Assembly: GCA_025352995.1 (NCBI GenBank)
Contig: JANXRN010000166.1
Span: 1-39,396 of the forward strand
DNA: 39,396 nucleotides
Direction of reading: 5' to 3'
DNA from: Acetobacteraceae bacterium
Lineage (GTDB): Bacteria; Pseudomonadota; Alphaproteobacteria; Acetobacterales; Acetobacteraceae
The notes below the pieces were generated by a model. The model saw only the letters and a list, made by a program, of their open reading frames with translations. It searched no databases and had not been told where the DNA came from. A program made the translations under genes and the position numbers. Each line of letters starts with the position of its first letter. The stretch's first letter is position 1. Of this stretch, positions 1 through 7,757 are shown in pieces.

Positions 1-1
1 G

Positions 2-88
2 GAGGTCTGGCCGCCGGCAGCGTGGCAGGAGACGGTCAGGCAGGCCGGGATGCATATCGGGCCGGGCGGGCGGCTAGTATGGAACTAG
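2..88 (+). CDS. Possible 3' end of an upstream gene (partial)
   Basis: The window opens in an open frame that runs from base 2 to a TAG at 86-88, giving a 28-residue tail that ends MHIGPGGRLVWN. Residue composition looks like ordinary coding sequence, and nothing else in the first 88 bases explains it. I do not recognise the protein. The open frame is short enough to be chance, so this is a weak call. Confidence 0.3.
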   Translation, partial: EVWPPAAWQETVRQAGMHIGPGGRLVWN

Positions 89-251
89 GCGCTCGGGGAT
101 TGGTTTGTTCTTTTCGTTACGTTATCGTAATAAATTGCAAGCCAACCCGAGCCAACGGCCAGGAAGTAGCGTCGGAAAAAGTTTTTTTGGTTCTTTTTGT
201 TCACAAAAAGAACTGCTTCCTTCCCCTCCCCTACAATTTTACCCTCCCACG
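89..251. other. Intergenic region ahead of the DUF2161 gene
   Basis: This stretch is A/T-rich relative to its surroundings. It holds a possible sigma-70-like pair, TTGTTC at 105-110 and TAATAA at 128-133 with a 17-base spacer, though each hexamer matches consensus at only three positions. TTACG-TTAT-CGTAA around 117-130 is a small inverted repeat. Bases 174-224 are one copy of a hairpin repeat described separately. No clear ribosome binding site precedes the ATG at 252. Confidence 0.35.
174..224 (-). repeat. A/T-rich hairpin repeat, copy A
   Basis: The core is a perfect stem, GTTCTTTTTG at 190-199 pairing with CAAAAAGAAC at 204-213 around a TTCA loop. It is preceded by AAAAAGTTTTTTTG and followed by CTTCCTTCC. 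Bases 176-224 are identical to 37656-37704 (copy D), and the reverse complement resembles 18175-18223 (B) and 37563-37611 (C). Orientation is given relative to copies B and C. Similar hairpins are, from memory, common in Acetobacteraceae intergenic regions; I could not check this. Confidence 0.8.
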
Positions 252-947
252 ATGAAGCAATCCGAATCCGACCTCTACCCCAAGGTCAAAGCCTACCTAG
301 AAGCCCAAGGCTTCACGGTAAAAGGCGAAATCCGCGGCTGCGACCTGGTTGCGACCGCCGCTGATGGCGACGTGGTGGTGATCGCCGAGCTCAAGCTGAT
401 GCTGTCCTTCGAGTTGGTATTGCAAGCGGTCGAAAGGCTGGCAATTGCCGATGAGGTATGGATTGCGGTGCCGCTGACCAGGCGGGGACGGGACCAGGAC
501 CGGCGGGCGCATCGGCTGTGCAAGCTGCTCGGGATTGGGCTGCTGACCGTGCACCCCAAGCGCGGCACGGTGGAATTGGTGACCGCGCCGGCGCCGTACC
601 GGCCGAGGCCCAACCTGCGTCGCCGATCTTTGCTGCTGCGCGAATTCCAGCGCCGGCGTGGCGATCCGGAAATTGGCGGCAGTGCCAACAAGACAAGGAT
701 GACGGCTTATCGGCAATTCGCGCTTGACTGCGCCATTGCCATGTTGGGCGGTGAGGATAGCAGCAAGGTGTTGCGCGGCATCGTGCCGGAGGCGACCAAG
801 TATCTTTACGCGAATTTATACGGCTGGTTCGAACGGATCGGCACCGGGCGCTATAGGCTCACCCCGGCCGGGATCAGCGCTGCCCAGGCGAGGCTGGCGG
901 AAACTGGGCCGCCGGGGCAGGCTGGGCCGATCGGGACAGGAGTTTGA
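252..947 (+). CDS. DUF2161 family PD-(D/E)XK-fold protein
   Basis: The protein is 231 residues. It matches what I know of the DUF2161 family, which is predicted to have a restriction-endonuclease-like PD-(D/E)XK fold; its substrate is unknown. The N-terminal half shows the expected pattern: E26, D31 in GCDLV, then E46-L-K48 in a beta strand (VVVIAELKL), which would form the metal site. The C-terminal third looks like a small helical or winged-helix region (about 160-215). I chose the ATG at 252 because longer in-frame starts would translate the A/T-rich repeat. The stop lies two bases before the next ATG, so it is probably co-transcribed with the M81 gene. The family assignment is recall from motif and length; the nuclease function is inference. 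Confidence 0.8.
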   Translation: MKQSESDLYPKVKAYLEAQGFTVKGEIRGCDLVATAADGDVVVIAELKLMLSFELVLQAVERLAIADEVWIAVPLTRRGRDQDRRAHRLCKLLGIGLLTVHPKRGTVELVTAPAPYRPRPNLRRRSLLLREFQRRRGDPEIGGSANKTRMTAYRQFALDCAIAMLGGEDSSKVLRGIVPEATKYLYANLYGWFERIGTGRYRLTPAGISAAQARLAETGPPGQAGPIGTGV

Positions 948-949
948 CG

Positions 950-2428
950 ATGGCAAAGCTGGTGCTGACGGCGGAGGTTGCCCATGAAACCAACACATTC
1001 AGCAAGGTGCGGACCGACCTTGCCGCCTTCCGGCGCGGCGCTTTGCTTGGCGCCAATGAAATTCCGGCGGCGCGGCGTGGCACAAGATCGAGCATGGGCG
1101 CGACATTTGAAGCGGCCGACCGGTTCGGCTGGAATTTGCGCCACCCGATTCTTGCGCATGCCAATCCGTCCGGCCTGGTGACGGACGCCGCCTTCGCGCA
1201 TTTCGCCGACCTGCTGCTCGCTGATGCGGCCGACGTCGACGGCATGCTGCTGCATTTGCATGGCGCGATGGTGACCGAAACCTATCAGGACGGCGAAGGC
1301 GAATTGCTGCGCCGGTTGCGCGTAGCGGTGGGACCGGATGTGCCGATTGTGGTGACGCTCGATCTGCACGGCAACATCACCCAGTTGATGGCTGACAGCG
1401 CCAGCGCGCTGATCGCGGTGCGCACCTATCCGCATGTCGACTATTATGAACGCGCCTGGCAGGGGGCCGACTTGCTCAACCGGGCGATGTTGGGCGAAAT
1501 CCGCCCGCGCACGGTGATTGCGAAACGGCCGATGCTGCGCGGCCTCGATGGCGGACGCACCCAGACCGGGCCGATGCGCGAATTGATCGATCGTGGCGAG
1601 AAGCTCGAAGCCGAGGGCGCGGCACTGGTGATCAGCATTTGCGCCGGCTTCACCGCGGCCGACATCCACGATATCGGCCCGAGCGTCACTGTCACCACCG
1701 ATGACAACAACCCTGGCGGCCAGGCGATTGCCGAGGCGTTCATGGATCATGCGTGGGCGACGCGGGAATTCGTCTCCGTTAGACATCGCCCGATTGCCGA
1801 CGCGGTGGCCTACGCCAAAGCTGGTGAAGCCGCGCCCGAAGCGCCGCTGGTGATCGCCGAAGTCACTGACAATCCCGGCAGCGGCCATTACGGCGACGCG
1901 ACCAATTTGCTGCGCGCGATGATCGCGGCCGATTTACAGAACGCGGTGTTCTATCCGATTTACGACCCGCAGGCGGTGCTGGATGCCCAGGCGATCGGGG
2001 TGGGTAACAGCGGGATGATCTCACTCGGCGGCAAGCATGATGTCGATGCCGGCGGCGGCCCGTTGCACATTGAAGCGCACGTGGTGGCGATCACCGACGG
2101 ACGCTTCCGCGCCTTTGGGCCGATGGCGGGCGGGGTGTGGCGCGACTATGGCCTGTCGGCGCTGCTGCGGATTGGCGGGATGGAAATCTGCCTGATCACC
2201 AACAACGCCCAGGCGACCGATCTTGGGCAATTGACCTCGCTCGGGGTCGATCCGACGCGCAAATCCACCATCGTGGTGAAATCGGCGCATCATTTCCGCG
2301 CCGCCTTCCAGCCGATTGCGCGCGAGGTCATCACCTGCGACGGCGGCGGGCTGGGCGCGGTGATCTTGCGGCAGGCCGGCTTCAAGAATGTGCGTCGCCC
2401 GATCTGGCCGCTTGATGACATCGCCTGA
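950..2428 (+). CDS. M81 family metallopeptidase (MlrC-like)
   Basis: The protein is 492 residues and resembles the M81 family, typified by microcystinase C (MlrC) of sphingomonads, a zinc-dependent hydrolase of linearised peptides. Visible family motifs are AEVAHETNTFS near the N-terminus, LLHLHGAMV around residue 105, LDLHGN around 140 and RTYPHVDYYE around 160; the Glu, Asp and His residues in these are the probable zinc ligands. The C-terminal half is the MlrC C-terminal domain. Most M81 members are not microcystin-degrading and act on unknown amides, so no substrate is assigned. AGGAG at 938-942 sits well before the ATG at 950. The 3' end overlaps the next gene by 14 bases, indicating an operon. 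Confidence 0.88.
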   Translation: MAKLVLTAEVAHETNTFSKVRTDLAAFRRGALLGANEIPAARRGTRSSMGATFEAADRFGWNLRHPILAHANPSGLVTDAAFAHFADLLLADAADVDGMLLHLHGAMVTETYQDGEGELLRRLRVAVGPDVPIVVTLDLHGNITQLMADSASALIAVRTYPHVDYYERAWQGADLLNRAMLGEIRPRTVIAKRPMLRGLDGGRTQTGPMRELIDRGEKLEAEGAALVISICAGFTAADIHDIGPSVTVTTDDNNPGGQAIAEAFMDHAWATREFVSVRHRPIADAVAYAKAGEAAPEAPLVIAEVTDNPGSGHYGDATNLLRAMIAADLQNAVFYPIYDPQAVLDAQAIGVGNSGMISLGGKHDVDAGGGPLHIEAHVVAITDGRFRAFGPMAGGVWRDYGLSALLRIGGMEICLITNNAQATDLGQLTSLGVDPTRKSTIVVKSAHHFRAAFQPIAREVITCDGGGLGAVILRQAGFKNVRRPIWPLDDIA

Positions 2429-3011
2429 CCTCGAAACGATATTGCGCGGCAATCCATGGCTGGCGGCTTTGCTTGACCGGTTCGACAGCATCGGCCTGCC
2501 GGATTGCTGGATCGTCGCAGGGGCGGTGGTGCAGACCGTATGGAACCATCGCTTCGGGCTGCCGCCGACCACCGGCATCAGCGATATCGACATCGTCTAT
2601 TTTGATCGGGATGTGAGCGCGGAGGCCGAGGCTGGCCATGCCGAACGGTTGCGCCAGATTTTTGCCGATCTGCCGGTCTGGCTCGACGTGAAGAACCAGG
2701 CCCGGGTGCATCTTTGGTACCAGGCGCGGTTTGGGGTGGCGATTGCACCGTATGGATCGACTGCGGCGGCGATTGCGACCTATCCGACGCCGGCGACCGC
2801 GACCGGGGTGCGGATGGCGGAGGGAAAGTTCGAGATTTGCGCGCCGTTCGGGCTGGATGATCTGCTCGGTGGCGTGGTGCGGCCCAACCGGGTGCTGGTG
2901 ACGGAGGATGTTTACTGCGCCAAGGTTGCGCGTTGGGCGGCGATCTGGCCGGTCCGGGTTCAGCCCTGGAACGATACGGCTTGCATGCCGGGAGATAAAG
3001 TGGGAAACTAA
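2415..3011 (+). CDS. Nucleotidyltransferase family protein (DUF925/PF06042 type)
   Basis: The protein is 198 residues. It has the polymerase-beta-like nucleotidyltransferase signature of the DUF925 group: VAGAVVQTVWN at 34-44 followed by GISDIDIVYFD at 54-64, with D57 and D59 as probable metal ligands. The group has no established substrate. The ATG at 2415 overlaps the M81 gene by 14 bases; an upstream in-frame GTG at 2388 would add nine residues but would lengthen the overlap. The tail (RVQPWNDTACMP) ends about where family members end, so the gene appears intact. It sits in the middle of the 252-5215 operon. Confidence 0.83.
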   Translation: MTSPDLETILRGNPWLAALLDRFDSIGLPDCWIVAGAVVQTVWNHRFGLPPTTGISDIDIVYFDRDVSAEAEAGHAERLRQIFADLPVWLDVKNQARVHLWYQARFGVAIAPYGSTAAAIATYPTPATATGVRMAEGKFEICAPFGLDDLLGGVVRPNRVLVTEDVYCAKVARWAAIWPVRVQPWNDTACMPGDKVGN

Positions 3012-3039
3012 CCCACGTAAAAAATTGTGGAACCTGTCC

Positions 3040-3879
3040 TTGTCTGACCCGGCGACCGAACGACTGCAAATTCCAGCGCCCGATGCGCTGATGGCGCCGC
3101 TCGCCCGGCTGCTGCGGCCGATGGTGCGGCTGATGATCCGGGCCGGCATCACCTTTCCGGTGCTGGAGGATTTGCTGCGCAGCCTGTTCGTCGATGTGGC
3201 GCAAAACGATATTCTGCCCGACGCCAAATCGCGCACCGATAGCCGGATCAGCTTGTTGAGCGGGGTGCACCGCAAGGAAATCCGTCGCCTTCGGCTGGAA
3301 CCGCAGGCGCTGCTCGAAACCCCGCCCATCGTCACCATTGCCAGCCAGATCATCGCGCGCTGGCTCGGCGCCGCGCCCTGGATGGCGGCTGATGGCACGC
3401 CGCTTCCGCTACCGCGCGGGAACGAGGAGGTCAGTTTCGAACGGCTGGTGGAAAGCGTGACCAAGGATATGCGGCCCCGCGCAATCCTGGATAGCTGGCT
3501 TGCTGATGGGGTGGTCTCGATCGATGCCGACGAGCATGTGGTGCTGAACGGCGCGGCCTTCGTGCCGCAGCCGGGAAAGGACGCGCAGCTTTTCTACTTC
3601 GGGCGCAATTTGCACGATCACATCGCCGCCGCCTGCGCCAACATCACCGCCGTTGGCCGTGCGCCGTTCGTGGATCGCAGCGTGCACTACGACCGACTGC
3701 CAGCCGACATCGCCGACAAGCTCGCGGCGATCAGCCGTGACGCGGCGCAGAAAATGCTGCTGGAAATCAATCGTGCCGCCCTGCGGATGACCGAGGTGGC
3801 AGAGGCTGAGATGCCGGCGACGCGGCGGGTTAATCTGGGGGTGTATTTGTACATCGATGACGACGCGGCGGGGGGCTGA
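3040..3879 (+). CDS. DUF6502 family protein
   Basis: From the proposed TTG start the protein is 279 residues. The N-terminus, PLARLLRPMVRLMIRAGITFPVLEDLLRSLFVDVA, is the hallmark helical region of DUF6502 proteins. The later LSGVHRKEIRRL segment looks like a winged-helix DNA-binding motif, which would suggest a regulator, but the family is uncharacterised. The start is uncertain: no ATG lies before the conserved region. TTG at 3040 has a weak GGA eight bases upstream; TTG at 3025 or a start inside the nucleotidyltransferase gene are alternatives. One base separates the stop from the next ATG, so this protein and the lipoprotein that follows are very likely translated together. I recall the DUF6502/DUF5666 pairing from other alphaproteobacteria. 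Confidence 0.75.
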   Translation: MSDPATERLQIPAPDALMAPLARLLRPMVRLMIRAGITFPVLEDLLRSLFVDVAQNDILPDAKSRTDSRISLLSGVHRKEIRRLRLEPQALLETPPIVTIASQIIARWLGAAPWMAADGTPLPLPRGNEEVSFERLVESVTKDMRPRAILDSWLADGVVSIDADEHVVLNGAAFVPQPGKDAQLFYFGRNLHDHIAAACANITAVGRAPFVDRSVHYDRLPADIADKLAAISRDAAQKMLLEINRAALRMTEVAEAEMPATRRVNLGVYLYIDDDAAGG

Positions 3880-3880
3880 G

Positions 3881-5215
3881 ATGCGCGCGCACGCCCTTGG
3901 CGCCGGATTGCTGGCAGTGCTGTTCGGCTGCGCGCCCCCGTCGGCTGGGCCGGAGCGGTCGGCAGGGGCAGTGTGCACCGCCGACGGGGACGGTTTCGCG
4001 CCCGATCGTGGGCTTGGCGGCACCGGGGTGCGGGTGGCTGATCGTGGCATTGGCGGCACGGGGGCCCCTGTGCGGATGGCCGATCGGGGCATTGGTGGCA
4101 CCGGCGCGCCGATCGGGGTGCGTGGCACGGTGACCGGTTTTGCCAGCATTTGCGTGAACGGGCTCGAAATCGCCTACGCCCAGACCGACAAGGTCGATAT
4201 TGACGGGATCGAGCTGGAGGCACGCGAATTGCGGGTCGGCCAGGTGGTGACATTGCGGGCAGATCCGGCTCCGGGCGCGTTGGTGGCCGCCGACCTTTCC
4301 GTACGGCACGCAGTGTCCGGCCCCATCGAGGCGGTGGAAAATGGCGGGATGAACCTGATCGTCGCCGGACAGTCGGTGCTGATGGGGGCCGGCTCGCCCG
4401 GCGCGGATTTGCTGCGGCCGGGCGATTGGCTGGAAGTTTCCGGTCTGCGCGATCCGGCCGGCTATATCGTCGCTGCGCGGGCCGATGTGCGCGGACCCGG
4501 ACAGGTGGTGATTTCCGGCAAGCTTGCCGGGCGTGCGGGCGCATTGCGCATTGGCGGCGCGCGGCTTGCAGGCGTCGTGCCGGCCGAGATCAATAGCGGC
4601 GTGACAGTTGCTGGTGATTATGCCGATGGCGTTCTCACCGTGCGCCGGGTGATATCGGCCGGGGACACCTTGTCCGGCGCGGGCCGCGGGGTGATTTATA
4701 TCGAAGCCTATGCCAAGTCGGGCGGCGGCCAGACGCTGCAAATCGGCGATGACCTGACCGCCGAAATTGCCAGCAGCTTCGGCAAGCTGCCGGATCGTTC
4801 AACCTTGCTGGTGCTGGCCTTGCAGCATGCCGAGACCGGCGGGCTGGTCGCCGTCGCGCAGTTTGACGGGCATGGCAATAGTTCGGGCGGGACGACACCG
4901 GTCGCGACGACAGTCGCCGCCGCGATTGCGCCCCATGCCACGACGACGACGGCGATCAGTACCTCGACCACCGCCAGCGCCACCGCCGGCGCCAAAGCCG
5001 CGGCTTCCACTGCGGCGACAAATGCCGCGAAAGCCGCCGCCACCACCAGTGCGAAATCGGCCGCCGCCAGCACGGCGACCAGCACGTCCAAGGGAAGCAC
5101 CAGCGCCACTTCCGGCGCATCGAGTTCAGGCGGCAAGGGCGCCAGCGCGACCGGTAAGGACACTGCCGGCAACAGCAGCGCGGCCGGCGGAAGCGCCGCC
5201 CCGACGAAGAAGTAG
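3881..5215 (+). CDS. DUF5666-type lipoprotein with DRGIGGTG repeats and Ala/Ser/Thr-rich tail
   Basis: The protein is 444 residues. The N-terminus is a short lipoprotein signal with lipobox LFGC, giving a lipidated Cys17. Three near-identical octapeptides, DRG(L/I)GGTG, occur at about 42-49, 54-61 and 68-75. A run of beta-rich repeats of the DUF5666 kind follows (for example GTVTGFASICVNGLEI at about 83-98, and later segments with GxI/V and LRVGQVVTL patterns). From about residue 331 to the end the sequence is almost entirely Ala, Ser, Thr, Gly and Lys, probably a disordered or surface-spanning tail. It is probably anchored in the outer membrane; its role is unknown. It is the last gene of the operon, and palindromes begin four bases after its stop. 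Confidence 0.75.
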   Translation: MRAHALGAGLLAVLFGCAPPSAGPERSAGAVCTADGDGFAPDRGLGGTGVRVADRGIGGTGAPVRMADRGIGGTGAPIGVRGTVTGFASICVNGLEIAYAQTDKVDIDGIELEARELRVGQVVTLRADPAPGALVAADLSVRHAVSGPIEAVENGGMNLIVAGQSVLMGAGSPGADLLRPGDWLEVSGLRDPAGYIVAARADVRGPGQVVISGKLAGRAGALRIGGARLAGVVPAEINSGVTVAGDYADGVLTVRRVISAGDTLSGAGRGVIYIEAYAKSGGGQTLQIGDDLTAEIASSFGKLPDRSTLLVLALQHAETGGLVAVAQFDGHGNSSGGTTPVATTVAAAIAPHATTTTAISTSTTASATAGAKAAASTAATNAAKAAATTSAKSAAASTATSTSKGSTSATSGASSSGGKGASATGKDTAGNSSAAGGSAAPTKK

Positions 5216-5218
5216 CTT

Positions 5219-5273
5219 ATACCAACCCGCATAAGTGTTGACCCATGAAGAATGGGTCAACGCGGGTCGGTAT
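5219..5273. repeat. Palindromic element 1 (nested hairpins)
   Basis: The outer arms ATACCAACCCGC (5219-5230) and GCGGGTCGGTAT (5262-5273) pair with one mismatch. Inside, GTTGACCCAT (5237-5246) and ATGGGTCAAC (5252-5261) form a perfect 10-bp stem with loop GAAGA. It lies just after the lipoprotein stop, between convergent genes, so it may act as a transcription terminator, but there is no U-tract. Its ends match those of the second palindrome 43 bases downstream. Confidence 0.8.
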
Positions 5274-5315
5274 CAGTCTTTGTTTGGCGCGCCGCCGCCG
5301 GCCAACCCGGCGCGC

Positions 5316-5368
5316 AATACCAACCCGCCTTGACGATGGAAGTGTCATCGTCAAGGCGGGTTGGTATT
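5316..5368. repeat. Palindromic element 2 (23-bp perfect stem)
   Basis: The 23 bases at 5316-5338 are perfectly complementary to 5346-5368, leaving the seven-base loop GAAGTGT. The outer part, ATACCAACCCGC, is shared with palindrome 1. The right arm overlaps the stop codon (TAA, complement of 5367-5369) of the gamma-glutamyltransferase gene. It could be a bidirectional terminator or an inserted small palindromic repeat. Confidence 0.85.
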
Positions 5369-7145
5369 ACCGCCCGATCGCGTAGCCCTGCATGCCGCGC
5401 GGATTGGCGCCGGCATACATCTGGCCATCCGGCTCGATCTTGGCGCCCGACAGCCGACCCTCGGTCCACAGATCGCCCATTTCCGCCTTGTGGCCGCGCG
5501 CCAGCAGATCGGCGAGCACTGCCAGATCGAAGCGGCCTTCGATGACCAGCTTGCCGGGCCGGGCGGCGCGCGGCCAGAAGCTTGACGGGAAATGCTCGGT
5601 ATGGAAGCTCGGCGCGTCGATGGCTTCCTGGATGCCCATCCGATGATGCACCAGGCGCAGGAACATGATCAGCTGCCACTGGTCCTGCTGATCGCCACCG
5701 GGCGTGCCGAACGACAGCCAGGCCTGCCCGTCGCGCAGCGCCATGCTGGGGGACAGCGTGCTGCGCGGGCGTTTGCGCGGCGCGATGGTGTTGGGATGGC
5801 CGGGCTTGGTCCAGAACATCTGGCCGCGCGTCGAAAGCGGAAAGCCGAGTTCGGGGATCACCGGCGATGATTGCAGCCAGCCGCCCGACGGCGTGGCGCT
5901 GACCATATTGCCCCAGCGATCGATGACATCGATATGGCAGGTATCGCCGCCGGTCGCGCCGAGCCGCGCCATCGTCGGCTCCCCGGCGCCGGGGGCGCGG
6001 GTGAGCAGCGCGATGCGGTCTTCGGCATGGTGATCGACCTGGGGCTGGAAGCCGAGCACGTTGCCGGGGCGGAGTTCCATCGAGGCCTGGTCAGTGATCA
6101 GGCCGCGCCGTTCGTCGTTATAGTCACGCGACAGCAAAGTGCCGAGCGGCACTTCGGCCTGATCGGGATCGCCGTAATAGGCTTCCCGGTCGGCCCAGGC
6201 GAGCTTGATGGCTTCGGCGACAGTGTGCACGAACACGGGCCCGACCGGGTCCATCGCACCCATGTCGTAGCCTTCGAGGATGGCGAGCGCCTGCAAGACG
6301 GCTGGGCCTTGGGTCCAGGGGCCGCATTTGAGCACGGTGTAGTTATGGTAATCATGGGCAAGCGGGTCTTCCACCGGGGCGGCCCAGCGCGCCATGTCGT
6401 CCGCGGTCAGCAAACCGCGATGGCGCCGACCGGAGGTGTCGAGCAATTCGTTCTCGGCGTAAAATTTTCCTATTGCTTCGGCGCCCCAACCGCGATAGAA
6501 AGCGTTCCTCGCCGCATCAATGCGCGCTTCGCGTGACGGCCCTACGGCATCGCGGCACAGGCGCTGCCAGGTGGCGGCGAGTGCCGGGCGACGGAATAAA
6601 GTCCCAACTTCGGGTACTTTGCCACCGGGCAACCAGACCTCTGCCGAGCTTTTCCATTCCTGTTCGAACATCGGCGCCATGCCGGCAATGCCGGCGGCGA
6701 TGCGCGGGACGACATGGATGCCGTTGATGGCGTAGCCGATGGCGTATTCGAGGACTTGATGCACCTCCCAAGTGCCCCAGTCGCGCAGCAGGCGCATCCA
6801 GGCATCGAACGCGCCGGGCACCACGGCGGGCAGCAGCCCGGTGCCGGGCACCAGGTCTAATCCCAGGGCGGCAAAAGCGGCGGGGGTCGCGGCATCCGGC
6901 GCCACCCCTTGCCCGCACACCACGTGCTGAGTGCCGGTGCGCGCGTCATGCAAAATGATCGGCACGTCGCCGCCCGGACCGTTCAGATGCGGCTCGGCGA
7001 GGTTGAGCACGAAGGCAGTGGCGACGGCAGCGTCAAACGCGTTGCCGCCTTTTTCCAGCACGGACATGCCGACCGCCGACGCGATCCAATGGGTGGAGGC
7101 GACAACGCCAAACGTGCCGGCGATTTCGGGGCGGGTGGTGAACAT
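5367..7145 (-). CDS. ggt: Gamma-glutamyltransferase family protein (cytoplasmic type)
   Basis: The protein is 592 residues, of the N-terminal nucleophile hydrolase superfamily that cleaves gamma-glutamyl bonds of glutathione and related amides and self-processes into two subunits. The N-terminal subunit shows GGNAFDAAVATAFVLNLAEPHLNGPGGD. The catalytic and autocleavage threonine is T402 in GGDTCHIDVIDRWGN. No signal peptide is visible, unlike the periplasmic enzyme, so this resembles the YwrD-like cytoplasmic branch whose substrate is often not glutathione. I chose the ATG at 7145, preceded by GGGA on the minus strand; a TTG nine bases earlier is less likely. It is divergent from phnN across 72 bases. 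Confidence 0.87.
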   Translation of the reverse strand: MFTTRPEIAGTFGVVASTHWIASAVGMSVLEKGGNAFDAAVATAFVLNLAEPHLNGPGGDVPIILHDARTGTQHVVCGQGVAPDAATPAAFAALGLDLVPGTGLLPAVVPGAFDAWMRLLRDWGTWEVHQVLEYAIGYAINGIHVVPRIAAGIAGMAPMFEQEWKSSAEVWLPGGKVPEVGTLFRRPALAATWQRLCRDAVGPSREARIDAARNAFYRGWGAEAIGKFYAENELLDTSGRRHRGLLTADDMARWAAPVEDPLAHDYHNYTVLKCGPWTQGPAVLQALAILEGYDMGAMDPVGPVFVHTVAEAIKLAWADREAYYGDPDQAEVPLGTLLSRDYNDERRGLITDQASMELRPGNVLGFQPQVDHHAEDRIALLTRAPGAGEPTMARLGATGGDTCHIDVIDRWGNMVSATPSGGWLQSSPVIPELGFPLSTRGQMFWTKPGHPNTIAPRKRPRSTLSPSMALRDGQAWLSFGTPGGDQQDQWQLIMFLRLVHHRMGIQEAIDAPSFHTEHFPSSFWPRAARPGKLVIEGRFDLAVLADLLARGHKAEMGDLWTEGRLSGAKIEPDGQMYAGANPRGMQGYAIGR

Positions 7146-7217
7146 TGATGCCAAGTCCCTGGTTGCTTTTGCCGCAGGTTAATCGCATGACGCGGGCGGT
7201 CAAATCGGGGGCGCGCA

Positions 7218-7757
7218 ATGCTGGTTTTGGTGGTCGGCCCGTCGGGCGCCGGCAAGGACACGCTGCTCGATCTGGCGCGCGCCGAATTGGCCGGCGAACC
7301 CAAAGTGCGCTTCGTGCGCCGGGAAATCACTCGGCCGGCGAGCGCGGGCGGGGAAGATCATATCGCCATCACGCCGGCCGAATTTGAGGCGCGGCGTGAT
7401 GGCTATGCGCTGGCGTGGGAAGCGCATGGGCTGGGCTACGGCATTCCGGCCGATATTGCCGACGATCTCGCCGCTGGGCACGTCGTGGTGGCCAATATCT
7501 CGCGCGCGATGATCCTAGCGGCCGCGGCGAAATTCCCGGTCATGGTGCTGGAAATTACCGCGCCGCCGGAAATACTGGCCGCCCGTCTGGCCGCGCGCGG
7601 ACGCGAAACGGCCACCGACATCGCGGCCCGGCTGGCGCGAGAAGTTCCGTTGCCCGATACGGTGCCGGTGGTGCAGGTGATCAATGATCGCACCCCGGCC
7701 GAGGGCGCAGCGCGGATCGAAAATTTCCTGCGCGCCTGCCTCAAAACCGGGTCGTAA
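7218..7757 (+). CDS. phnN: Ribose 1,5-bisphosphate phosphokinase PhnN
   Basis: The 179-residue protein matches PhnN, a guanylate-kinase-like P-loop kinase that converts ribose 1,5-bisphosphate to PRPP at the end of the C-P lyase pathway. The P-loop is GPSGAGKDT at 7-15; RREITRPASAGGEDHIAI and YALAWEAHGLGYGIP are characteristic PhnN segments. A G-rich ribosome binding site lies about six bases before the ATG. No other phn gene is in the window, so it may serve PRPP salvage on its own or belong to a split locus. Its last 17 bases overlap the 3' end of the convergent ccdA-like gene. Confidence 0.9.
   Translation: MLVLVVGPSGAGKDTLLDLARAELAGEPKVRFVRREITRPASAGGEDHIAITPAEFEARRDGYALAWEAHGLGYGIPADIADDLAAGHVVVANISRAMILAAAAKFPVMVLEITAPPEILAARLAARGRETATDIAARLAREVPLPDTVPVVQVINDRTPAEGAARIENFLRACLKTGS

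Noticed and set aside
176-224. Interpretation of the hairpin repeat as a CRISPR repeat unit.
   Set aside because: Copies are isolated, up to 37 kb apart, occur in both orientations and have no regularly spaced spacers or cas genes.
851-1888. 345-codon antisense frame opposite the M81 gene.
   Set aside because: Composition is Arg/His/Gly-rich shadow translation of a high-GC gene; the plus strand has clear M81 motifs and a ribosome binding site.
4708-5232. Long hydrophobic antisense frame opposite the lipoprotein tail, looking like a membrane protein.
   Set aside because: It is the complement of Ala/Ser/Thr codons, which reads as Ala/Val/Leu on the other strand. It has no ribosome binding site or family resemblance and spans the first palindrome.
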